This document shows, in pieces, positions 48,137 to 57,996 of a stretch of DNA of 64,000 bases (position 1 is its first letter; each line of letters begins with the position of its first letter). A program made the position numbers and the translations under genes. The DNA comes from Bacteroidales bacterium. GTDB lineage: Bacteria > Bacteroidota > Bacteroidia > Bacteroidales > UBA932. Under the pieces are notes generated by a model, which was given only the letters and a program-made list of their open reading frames with translations, was not told where the DNA came from and made no database searches. The DNA lies in the NCBI GenBank assembly GCA_009777095.1, contig WRMN01000004.1:1-64000 (forward strand). The letters are read 5' to 3'.

Positions 48137-48394
48137 ATGAACATTTTTGTATCCAGTTTAAGTTTTAAGACTCACAGCGAGGAATTAAAACAATTGTTCG
48201 AAACTTACGGGGAAGTAACTTCAGCACGTATCATTACCGACCGCGACACTCATCGCTCAAAAGGCTACGGCTTTGTTGAGATGCCGAATGAAGCTGAGGC
48301 TAATGCTGCTATTAATGCCCTGAACGGATCAGAACAGAAGGGCCGCACTATCAATGTGTCGGTAGCCCGCGAACGTGTAGAGCGCAGCTTCTAA
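48137..48394 (+). CDS. RRM-domain RNA-binding protein
   Basis: RNP2 'NIFVSSLSF', RNP1 'SKGYGFVEM'. Confidence 0.93.
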   Translation: MNIFVSSLSFKTHSEELKQLFETYGEVTSARIITDRDTHRSKGYGFVEMPNEAEANAAINALNGSEQKGRTINVSVARERVERSF

Positions 48395-48418
48395 AACTTT
48401 TGTTTTATATAGCGATTT

Positions 48419-48451
48419 AAGCTGCTTCGGTAAAATGAAGCAGCTTTTTTT
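48419..48451 (+). terminator. Rho-independent terminator after the RRM gene
   Basis: AAGCTGCTTC-ggtaaaat-GAAGCAGCTT followed by T-run. Confidence 0.85.
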
Positions 48452-48563
48452 GATAGTACTGATAACTAAATAAAAATACTCTGAATTCAAGATCTATCAA
48501 AATAATTTTTTCTATATGATTATCAGTATTTTACGTTAATTATACAAAAATATTACAAAATAA

Positions 48564-48595
48564 TTTTGTGGGTTAGAAAAAAGTTCTTACCTTTG
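48564..48595 (+). promoter_or_regulatory. rRNA promoter: TTTTG (48564-48568) and TACCTTTG (48588-48595)
   Basis: Bacteroidota -33/-7 arrangement; BoxA-like GCTCTTTGACA at 48639-48649. Confidence 0.65.
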
Positions 48596-48811
48596 CAGCC
48601 CTTTTCGGCATTTTTTTGCTTAGAGGAGGCAAGATAAAGCTCTTTGACATATTGGAAGACAAGTACAACTTTAAATTTAAACGTGAAGTATTTAAAAGTA
48701 GAGCGTCAATTTTTGTTGTTGAGAAACAACACTAAAGAGCAGTAAGGATCAGCGGATAGTATCTTATTAGTAATTAATGAGGTATTACAAAGAAACATAA
48801 AATAGAAATAT

Positions 48812-50336
<1,525 letters not shown>

Positions 50337-50432
50337 TGGAGCTGTATAATCTTACTGTGGTGCTTTTTGCACCCGCTCTGCTGCTTGTCTTGCCAATTTA
50401 TATATCTTGATGTCGGATTGGACAATCACTAC

Positions 50433-50506
50433 AGTCCCGTAGCTCAGTTGGTTAGAGCACTACACTGATAATGTAGGGGTCAGCGGTTCAACTCCGCTCG
50501 GGACTA
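50433..50506 (+). tRNA. tRNA-Ile (GAT)
   Basis: Acceptor AGTCCCG/CGGGACT, loop CTGATAA. Confidence 0.93.
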
Positions 50507-50587
50507 CAAAACAATTGACCATTAATAATTGAAAATTAAAATCATTCTCAATTCTCAATTCTCAACTTTCAATTTTCAATTAACATC

Positions 50588-50661
50588 GGGGGATTAGCTC
50601 AGTTGGCTAGAGCACTTGCTTTGCAAGCAAGGGGTCGTCGGTTCGACTCCGACATTCTCCA
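50588..50661 (+). tRNA. tRNA-Ala (TGC)
   Basis: Loop TTTGCAA, T-arm GTCGG-TTCGACT-CCGAC. Confidence 0.93.
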
Positions 50662-50663
50662 CA

Positions 50664-50700
50664 GGAAACGACCATTTGAAAAAGATGGTCGTTTTTTTTA
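50664..50700 (+). terminator. Rho-independent terminator directly after tRNA-Ala
   Basis: AAACGACCAT-ttgaaaaag-ATGGTCGTTTTTTTT. Confidence 0.85.
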
Positions 50701-50732
50701 TAGTCGGAATATTTTTTATATATTTGTGTTTT

Positions 50733-51392
50733 ATGAAAGATAAAAACGCATTAGTGCTGTTCTCCGGCGGACAGGACTCTACTACCTGCCTGTTCTGGGC
50801 TATGAAGAACTTTGATCAGGTGGAAACTTTCTGCTTTTCTTACGGCCAGCGGCACGCCGCAGAGGTAGAAGTAGCGCGTAGCCTTGCCGAAAAATTGAAA
50901 CTGCCCTTTCACCTGCGAGACCTGTCGGTATTAGCCAGCCTTTCGGATAATGCGCTAACCAACAGCGCTATGGCAATGGATAGCGTCTTGCCCCCCAGCG
51001 GACATATCAATACCTTTGTGCCCGGACGAAATATGATTTTCCTTAGTTTGGCGGCAGTGTTGGCAAGAAGTTTGGGCATCTTGGATATCATCATAGGTGT
51101 ATCACAAACCGACTTCAGCGGCTACCCCGACTGCCGCGACACCTTTATCCGATCCTTGAATGTTACCCTCAATTTAGCGATGGAAGAACAATTTATTATC
51201 CACACCCCTTTGATGTGGTTAAATAAAGCGCAGACTTGGCAATTGGCCAACGACTTAGGCGCTTTAGACATAGTTCGTAATGAAACGCTGACCTGCTATA
51301 ACGGCATCAAAGGCGACGGCTGTGGCCATTGCCCTTCCTGCAAGTTGCGTAACGAAGGCTTGCGCCAATTTCTTAATGAGACAATGAGATAA
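50733..51392 (+). CDS. queC: 7-cyano-7-deazaguanine synthase
   Basis: '[18 protein letters not shown]', '[17 protein letters not shown]'. The longer ORF (50616) reads through tRNA-Ala and is rejected. Confidence 0.95.
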   Translation: MKDKNALVLFSGGQDSTTCLFWAMKNFDQVETFCFSYGQRHAAEVEVARSLAEKLKLPFHLRDLSVLASLSDNALTNSAMAMDSVLPPSGHINTFVPGRNMIFLSLAAVLARSLGILDIIIGVSQTDFSGYPDCRDTFIRSLNVTLNLAMEEQFIIHTPLMWLNKAQTWQLANDLGALDIVRNETLTCYNGIKGDGCGHCPSCKLRNEGLRQFLNETMR

Positions 51393-51456
51393 TGAGATAA
51401 TGTGATAATGTGATAATGTGATAATGTGATAATGTGATAATGTGATAATGAGATAA
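51379..51456. repeat. 8-bp tandem repeat (GATAATGT/GATAATGA)n overlapping the queC 3' end
   Basis: About nine consecutive near-identical octamers. Confidence 0.9.
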
Positions 51457-51468
51457 CAAATAACTAAA

Positions 51469-51915
51469 ATGAATGATAAGTTAACCCTATTAGGCAACAA
51501 AACCGAATATAAATCGGAGTACGCTCCGCAGGTACTGGAAACCTTTATTAACAGGCACCCTGAAAATGATTATTGGGTGCATTTCGAATGTCCTGAATTT
51601 ACGAGCCTGTGTCCGATTACGGGTCAGCCCGATTTTGCTACTATTCACATAGCCTATATTCCCGCTGAGAAGATGGTGGAAAGTAAGAGCCTAAAATTAT
51701 ATTTGTTCAGCTTCCGAAACCACGGCGCCTTTCACGAAGATTGTGTCAATATTATCATGAAAGACCTGATTGCCCTGATGGAGCCTAAATATATAGAGGT
51801 AGTCGGCGCTTTCACCCCTCGAGGCGGCATAAGTATTTACCCCTATGCGAATTACGGAAAAAAAGGAACACAATACGAGGAAATGGCGCTATATCGATTA
51901 AGGAATCGGGAGTAG
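51469..51915 (+). CDS. queF: PreQ1 synthase (NADPH-dependent 7-cyano-7-deazaguanine reductase)
   Basis: '[27 protein letters not shown]', '[24 protein letters not shown]'. Confidence 0.95.
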   Translation: MNDKLTLLGNKTEYKSEYAPQVLETFINRHPENDYWVHFECPEFTSLCPITGQPDFATIHIAYIPAEKMVESKSLKLYLFSFRNHGAFHEDCVNIIMKDLIALMEPKYIEVVGAFTPRGGISIYPYANYGKKGTQYEEMALYRLRNRE

Positions 51916-52010
51916 CTTATTTAATATTACAAAAAAACCAATAAACCAAGCATTTATAAAAATCTTGGAGTTTTTTTAATCTTCCATTGCAAAATGCAAA
52001 ATAAATTATT

Positions 52011-52018
52011 TATCTTTG
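52011..52018 (+). promoter_or_regulatory. -7 box TATCTTTG of the sugar-acid cluster
   Basis: TAnnTTTG with TTG at 51987-51989. Confidence 0.55.
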
Positions 52019-52034
52019 CATTTGTGTTATACAA

Positions 52035-52058
52035 TTTTATGCAATCGATTGCATAAAA
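52035..52058. promoter_or_regulatory. Perfect 24-bp palindrome TTTTATGCAATCGATTGCATAAAA, LacI-type operator candidate
   Basis: Base-by-base symmetry, central CG, just downstream of the -7 box. Confidence 0.7.
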
Positions 52059-52103
52059 CTACAATGAATAAAGAGCAATGAATAAAACATCAATCATAAA
52101 CGT

Positions 52104-53180
52104 ATGAAATTAAAAGAGAATTATAAGTGGTCCTTGGTGGTTCCTACCAGCATGGGAATTCGCCTGACTCCTGTGGCACAGGGGCAGCCTATCCACAAAA
52201 GCGACCAACTGTTCATGCAGGCTACCAGCGCCGAAACAAACGTGGCCAGCGTTCCTGCATACTTAGGCTTACCTGTTAAGGTGCTGACTACCTTCGTGAA
52301 AGGTAGTCCGATAGCCCAATTTATTAAGGATAACTTGCGTAGCCGCAACTTGTCTTTCGAAGGGAAAGAAGTAGAACAGGGCGGCCCCTGGGGCTTCCGC
52401 CACCAGATTAATATTGCCGACAGCGGCTGCGGTGCGCGCGGCCCCCGCGTGTGGAACGACCGTAGCGGCGAGGTTGGCCGTACCCTGAATGTGAAAGACT
52501 TCGACTTAGAGCGACTTTTTGCTCAAGAAGGAGTGCAGATATTACACCTTTCGGGCTTGATTGCAGCCTTGTCGCCCGACACCGGTCGCTTTTGCTTAGA
52601 GCTGGCGCGGGCTGCCAAAAAACATGATACGAAAATTTCATTCGACTTGAACCACCGCGCCACCTTCTGGGAAGGCAGAGAGCAGGAGCTAAGCGAAATT
52701 TTTAAGGAAATTGCTTCCGTTTCTGATGTACTGGTCGGCAACGAGGAAGACTTCCAGCTTTGCTTGGGCATTAAAGGCCCCGAAGCCGGCGGTAAGGATA
52801 TTGCTGCTACCATCGAAAGCTTCAAGGGAATGATACGCAACGTAAAACAAAGCTTTCCGAATGTTACGGTATTCGCCAACACCTTACGTGAAGTGCTTAG
52901 TGTAGGCGAGCACTTGTGGGGCGCAATTTTATTGGCCGACAACGAATGGCAGGTGATTGAACCGCGTACTATCAACGTACTTGACCGTATCGGCGGAGGC
53001 GACGGCTTTGTGGGTGGATTGTTATATGGCATACTGAAAGGTTGGGAGCCTGTGAAATGGGCGCAATTCGGTTGGGCTACCGGTGCGCTGGCCACTACTT
53101 TCATCACCGATTACGGACAACCCGCCGACGAGGATCAGGTATGGAGCATCTGGAAAGGCAACGCAAGAGTGCTGAGGTAA
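52104..53180 (+). CDS. PfkB-family sugar kinase (KDG kinase-like)
   Basis: 'KISFDLNHRATFW', 'VLVGNEEDF', 'DRIGGGDGFVGGLLYGIL'. Confidence 0.88.
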   Translation: MKLKENYKWSLVVPTSMGIRLTPVAQGQPIHKSDQLFMQATSAETNVASVPAYLGLPVKVLTTFVKGSPIAQFIKDNLRSRNLSFEGKEVEQGGPWGFRHQINIADSGCGARGPRVWNDRSGEVGRTLNVKDFDLERLFAQEGVQILHLSGLIAALSPDTGRFCLELARAAKKHDTKISFDLNHRATFWEGREQELSEIFKEIASVSDVLVGNEEDFQLCLGIKGPEAGGKDIAATIESFKGMIRNVKQSFPNVTVFANTLREVLSVGEHLWGAILLADNEWQVIEPRTINVLDRIGGGDGFVGGLLYGILKGWEPVKWAQFGWATGALATTFITDYGQPADEDQVWSIWKGNARVLR

Positions 53181-53226
53181 CAAACAACTCTCAATTTTCA
53201 ATTTTCAACTCTCAATTAACATATAA

Positions 53227-54492
53227 ATGCTCTATTTCGAAAAAGGTTCCCCGAATTATGCTTTTAGTTCCGATGAACTGAAAGCCGTGCTCTTTGCTAC
53301 CTTAGATAAGCTTGGGCCAAAGAAAAAAGTACTTGCTATTCCACCCGACTTCACGCGCTATCACTCGCGAGCAGGAGAACTTACACAGTATGTGTATGAG
53401 TATTACGGAAGCGCTTTGACGGACATTCTTCCGGCGCTGGGAACCCATTTCCCGATGACCGAGGAGGAAATCAAAAAGATGTTTCCGAGTGTTCCCGTCT
53501 CGCTTTTCCGTGTGCATAACTGGCGGGACGATGTGGTAACGGTAGGTATCGTGCCGAGTGAATTTGTGAAGGAAGTTTCGGAAGGTGCTGTAGATTACCC
53601 TGTGCCGATGCAGGTAAACCGTATGTTATTGGACGGCGGCTACGACCTTATACTCTCGCTCGGACAGGTGGTGCCGCACGAAGTGATTGGTATGGCCAAT
53701 TATAACAAAAATATATTTGTTGGCGTAGGCGGTGCAGAATGTATCAATAAAAGTCATTTCATAGGCGCTGTTTATGGCATGGAACGTATCATGGGCAGGG
53801 CTTTAGGACCTGTGAGAAAGGTGCTGAATTACGCTTCGGAACATTTTACCAAAAATCTTTCCATAGTCTATCTTCAAACAGTGATATCGGAAGGAAATGA
53901 TGGCTTGCAAATGCGCGGACTGTACATAGGAGACGATTTCGAATGTTTTGAAAAAGCAGCTAAACTCTCGCTCGATACTAACTTTCGTATGATGGACAGG
54001 GAAATGAAAAAGGTAGTTGTATTTCTTGACCCTGAAGAATTTCGCAGTACATGGCTCGGCAACAAAAGTATTTACCGTACCCGAATGGCCATAGCCGATA
54101 AGGGAGAATTAATTGTGCTCGCGCCGGGATTGCATCAGTTTGGAGAAGACCCGACCATTGATGTACTGATTCGCAAATACGGTTACGTACATACGCCTCA
54201 GGTATTGGAATTGGTGAAAGAGAACGAAGACCTTAAAAACAATTTGAGCGTTGCAGCACATCTTATACACGGTACTTCCGAGGGGCGTTTCAGCATAACT
54301 TATTGTCCGGGACATTTAACAAAAGAAGAAGTCGAAAGTGTAGGCTTTCAATATGCCGACTTGAACGAAATGATGAAAAAATACAATCCTTCCGTATTGA
54401 AAGATGGCTGGAACGAAGTAGAGGGTGAAGAAATTTATTACATTTCCAACCCCGCCTTAGGCCTATGGGCCTATCGTGAACGTTTTAAATAA
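53227..54492 (+). CDS. LarA-like (lactate racemase/2-hydroxyacid epimerase, DUF2088) protein
   Basis: 'VLAIPPDFTRYHSRAGELT', 'HFPMTEEEIKKMF', 'SLGQVVPHEVIGMANYNKNIFVGVGG'. Confidence 0.85.
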   Translation: MLYFEKGSPNYAFSSDELKAVLFATLDKLGPKKKVLAIPPDFTRYHSRAGELTQYVYEYYGSALTDILPALGTHFPMTEEEIKKMFPSVPVSLFRVHNWRDDVVTVGIVPSEFVKEVSEGAVDYPVPMQVNRMLLDGGYDLILSLGQVVPHEVIGMANYNKNIFVGVGGAECINKSHFIGAVYGMERIMGRALGPVRKVLNYASEHFTKNLSIVYLQTVISEGNDGLQMRGLYIGDDFECFEKAAKLSLDTNFRMMDREMKKVVVFLDPEEFRSTWLGNKSIYRTRMAIADKGELIVLAPGLHQFGEDPTIDVLIRKYGYVHTPQVLELVKENEDLKNNLSVAAHLIHGTSEGRFSITYCPGHLTKEEVESVGFQYADLNEMMKKYNPSVLKDGWNEVEGEEIYYISNPALGLWAYRERFK

Positions 54493-55648
54493 TAAAAGAA
54501 AAACATTGACAAAAAAAATAAAAATAGTAGCTGATGATAAAATTCCTTTCTTGAAAGGAGTGCTGGAGCCCTTTGTAAATATAGTTTATCTGTCGGGCGC
54601 TAAAATTACGGCTGCCGATGTGGCCGATGCCGATGCAATTTTTACGCGAACACGTACACATTGTAATGAGGCCCTGTTATCTCAAAGTGCAGTTAAGCTA
54701 ATTGTAACCGCAACGATTGGTTATGACCATATTGATACGGCTTACTGCGAAGCGCAGGATATTCGATGGGTCAGTGCTCCGGGCTGCAACTCCTCCTCGG
54801 TGCAGCAATATATTGCCGCTGCTTTACTTGTGTTAGCCAAAGAAAAGAATTTGAATCTGCAAGATATGACCTTAGGGGTTATAGGCGTGGGGAATGTAGG
54901 CAGCAAGGTGGCAAAGGCCGCAGCAGCTTTGGGTATGCGTGTATTGTTGAACGACCCTCCGCGCGCTGAAAAAGAAGGCGCTGCGCAGTTTACAGACTTG
55001 GAGCAGTTATTGGCGCAAAGCGATATCATGAGTTGCCATACGCCGCTAACTAAAGAGGGACCTTATCCGACTTATCATTTATCAAATGTTGATTTTTTTG
55101 ATAAAATGAAGGAAGGAGCAGTGTACATTAATTCGGCGCGTGGCGCCGTAACCGATACTTCGGCTTTAAAGCAGGCTGTACAATCGAAATTGAGCGCTTA
55201 TATCTTAGATGTTTGGGAAGGCGAGCCGCTGCTCGACCTTGAATTGTTGGAAAAAGCATTCATCGGCACTCCGCATATTGCAGGTTATTCGGTAGATGGT
55301 AAAGCCAAAGGTACTGCCGTCTGTGTGCGCGAATTTTGCCGCTTTTTCGGATTAAATGTTTTAACCGATTGGTATCCCTCTGCACTTCCTGCACCTCCCA
55401 CGTCAACGCTTATTACTATTGATTGTGCAGGAAAAACGGAGCAAGAAGCGCTGTATGATGCGGTAACGCACACCTACCCGATTTGGGAAGACACACAACG
55501 CTTGAAACAAAATCCTGCCGAATTTGAGGCGCAAAGAGGCAGCTATTGGCCTCGCCGCGAGTTTGATGCATTCACCATACAACTTAAACACCCCACCGAA
55601 CACATAATGAACACCCTCTTATCATTAGGATTTAAATTGAATAATTAA
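54476..55648 (+). CDS. pdxB: 4-phosphoerythronate dehydrogenase
   Basis: D-2-hydroxyacid dehydrogenase fold 'LGVIGVGNVGSKVAKAA' plus PdxB-type C-terminal extension. Start uncertain (GTG 54476 or TTG 54506). Confidence 0.85.
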   Translation: MNVLNNKRKTLTKKIKIVADDKIPFLKGVLEPFVNIVYLSGAKITAADVADADAIFTRTRTHCNEALLSQSAVKLIVTATIGYDHIDTAYCEAQDIRWVSAPGCNSSSVQQYIAAALLVLAKEKNLNLQDMTLGVIGVGNVGSKVAKAAAALGMRVLLNDPPRAEKEGAAQFTDLEQLLAQSDIMSCHTPLTKEGPYPTYHLSNVDFFDKMKEGAVYINSARGAVTDTSALKQAVQSKLSAYILDVWEGEPLLDLELLEKAFIGTPHIAGYSVDGKAKGTAVCVREFCRFFGLNVLTDWYPSALPAPPTSTLITIDCAGKTEQEALYDAVTHTYPIWEDTQRLKQNPAEFEAQRGSYWPRREFDAFTIQLKHPTEHIMNTLLSLGFKLNN

Positions 55649-55659
55649 ACAAATAAACT

Positions 55660-57111
55660 ATGGAAAAATTAGCAGACATTGGATTAATAGGCTTAGCCGT
55701 AATGGGCGAAAACTTGGTGCTCAACATGGAGAGCAAAGGGTTTACGGTTGCCGTGTATAACCGTACCACCTCTAAAGTAGATGATTTTTTGAACGGACGC
55801 GGTAAGGGAAAAAATTTCATTGGAGCACATTCAATCGAAGAATTATGTAAGTCCTTGCAACGTCCACGCAAGGTGATGATGCTGGTGAAAGCCGGACAGG
55901 CAGTTGATGATTTTATCGAACAAGTCATTCCATTTTTGGAACCCGGAGATATAATTATTGATGGAGGAAATACCCATTTCCCCGACACCATTCGCCGCAC
56001 GGCTTATGTGGAAAAGAAAGGCTTGCTGTATATAGGTACGGGAGTGTCGGGAGGAGAAGAAGGCGCGCTGAGAGGCCCTTCCATTATGCCCGGAGGCTCA
56101 AAGGCTGCATGGGAGTTGGTGAAACCTGTCTTTCAGGCTATTTGCGCCAAGGCTGATGACGCTCCCTGCTGCGACTGGGTAGGAGAGAATGGCGCAGGCC
56201 ACTTTGTGAAAATGGTGCATAACGGTATTGAATATGGCGATATGCAATTGATTTGCGAGGTTTACCAAATCATGAAAGATTTGCTGGGCATGTCGGCACA
56301 GGAAATGCACGAGGTCTTCAAAGAATGGAACGAAGGCGAATTGGGCAGTTACCTGATTGAAATCACGCGCGATATTCTAGCCTATAAAAATGAGGAAGGC
56401 GAAGTGGTTGTAGATAAAATTTTAGATACCGCCGGGCAAAAGGGTACAGGCAAGTGGACAGGCGTGGCTGCATTGGATTTGGGAACTCCCTTGACCTTAA
56501 TCGGAGAGTCAGTGTTTGCACGCTGTTTGTCTGCTCAGAAAGATGAGCGGGTGATAGCCTCCAAGCAGCTTCTCGGACCGAAACCTCTATTTACAGGTGA
56601 TAAAGCGGTCTTCATCAACGATTTGAAAAATGCTTTGTACGCTTCAAAAATTGTGTCTTATGCACAGGGCTACCTCTTAATGCGTGAAGCAGCCAAAGAA
56701 TATAAATGGAAGCTGAATAATGGTGGTATTGCCTTGATGTGGAGAGGCGGCTGTATTATTCGTTCCGTTTTCTTGGGGAAAATTAAGGAGGCCTTTGACA
56801 AAAATCCCGACTTGAGCAACTTGTTGCTTGATCCTTTCTTCAAAGAAAAGGTGTTGAGTTCTCAGGACAGTTGGAGAAGGGTGGTTACAGCAGCTATTGC
56901 AAATGGTATTCCTGCGCCCTGCCTCTGTGCAGCCCTTAACTATTTTGACGGATACCGTGCCGAAAGACTTCCTGCGAATTTGCTGCAGGCGCAACGCGAT
57001 TACTTCGGCGCACATACTTATGAGCGTATTGATAAACCCCGCGGCGAGTTTTTCCACACCAACTGGACAGGCAGAGGAGGAAATACCTCCGCCTCAACTT
57101 ATGTGGTTTAA
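55660..57111 (+). CDS. gnd: 6-phosphogluconate dehydrogenase, decarboxylating
   Basis: 'IGLIGLAVMGENLVLNMESKGF', 'GAGHFVKMVHNGIEYGDMQLICE', 'QRDYFGAHTYERID'. Confidence 0.95.
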   Translation: MEKLADIGLIGLAVMGENLVLNMESKGFTVAVYNRTTSKVDDFLNGRGKGKNFIGAHSIEELCKSLQRPRKVMMLVKAGQAVDDFIEQVIPFLEPGDIIIDGGNTHFPDTIRRTAYVEKKGLLYIGTGVSGGEEGALRGPSIMPGGSKAAWELVKPVFQAICAKADDAPCCDWVGENGAGHFVKMVHNGIEYGDMQLICEVYQIMKDLLGMSAQEMHEVFKEWNEGELGSYLIEITRDILAYKNEEGEVVVDKILDTAGQKGTGKWTGVAALDLGTPLTLIGESVFARCLSAQKDERVIASKQLLGPKPLFTGDKAVFINDLKNALYASKIVSYAQGYLLMREAAKEYKWKLNNGGIALMWRGGCIIRSVFLGKIKEAFDKNPDLSNLLLDPFFKEKVLSSQDSWRRVVTAAIANGIPAPCLCAALNYFDGYRAERLPANLLQAQRDYFGAHTYERIDKPRGEFFHTNWTGRGGNTSASTYVV

Positions 57112-57180
57112 AGTTCAATATGTTCGTAAATATAATGCACAAATAACTAAATCATCAATAATAAATAATAGATTATACCC

Positions 57181-57993
57181 ATGGCTAAATTATTTGATTT
57201 AAAAGACAAAGTAGTGCTGATTACCGGAGGAGCCGGTATATTAGGCAAATCAATGGTACATCATTTTGCAGCGGAAGGCGCAAAAGTAGTAGTACTCGAC
57301 ATGAATGAGACAAGCGGTAACAACTTGGTAAATGAAGTGAAAGCCAAAGGCCACGAGGCTATGTTTTTGATTACCAATGTACTGGAAAAAGCGGTATTGG
57401 AACAGAATTATGAAGCCATCATGCAGGCCTACGGCCATATTGATGTGTTAATTAACGGCGCAGGCGGTAATATGCCCGGAGCCACCATTCCGCCTGATAA
57501 AACTATCTTCGACCTTGAGATTGAAGCCTTTAAGAAGGTGGTTGACCTTAATTTATTCGGCACCATTCTTCCTACCATGGTCTTTTCTAAGGCGATGGTG
57601 AAACAGGGGAAAGGAAGTATTATCAATATAGCTTCCGAATCGGCCATACGTCCCCTAACCCGCGTGGCCGGCTATGGTAGCGCTAAAGCAGCTGTGGTGA
57701 ATTTTACCCAATATATGGCAGGTGAGATGGCTATTAAATTTGGACCCGGTTTGCGTGTTAATGCTATTGCGCCGGGGTTTTTCATCTCCGAGCAAAACCG
57801 AAATTTATTGCTAAATGCTGATGGCAGCTATACGGCTCGTGCAGAATCAATTATAGCGCATACACCCTTCCGCCGCTTTGGCGAAGCGGAAGAATTACTG
57901 GGCACCCTCCAATGGTTAGCCAGCGATGCTTCTAATTTTGTAACCGGCACCCTTACCGTAATTGACGGCGGCTTCGATGCTTTCTCTATATAG
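57181..57993 (+). CDS. SDR-family oxidoreductase (D-mannonate/fructuronate oxidoreductase-like)
   Basis: 'LITGGAGILGKSMVHHFAAEGAKVVVLD', 'VAGYGSAKAAVVNFTQYMA'. Confidence 0.85.
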   Translation: MAKLFDLKDKVVLITGGAGILGKSMVHHFAAEGAKVVVLDMNETSGNNLVNEVKAKGHEAMFLITNVLEKAVLEQNYEAIMQAYGHIDVLINGAGGNMPGATIPPDKTIFDLEIEAFKKVVDLNLFGTILPTMVFSKAMVKQGKGSIINIASESAIRPLTRVAGYGSAKAAVVNFTQYMAGEMAIKFGPGLRVNAIAPGFFISEQNRNLLLNADGSYTARAESIIAHTPFRRFGEAEELLGTLQWLASDASNFVTGTLTVIDGGFDAFSI

Positions 57994-57996
57994 AGT

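Noticed and set aside
50616-50732. N-terminal extension of queC
   Set aside because: The extension translates tRNA-Ala and the terminator; canonical QueC begins at 50733.
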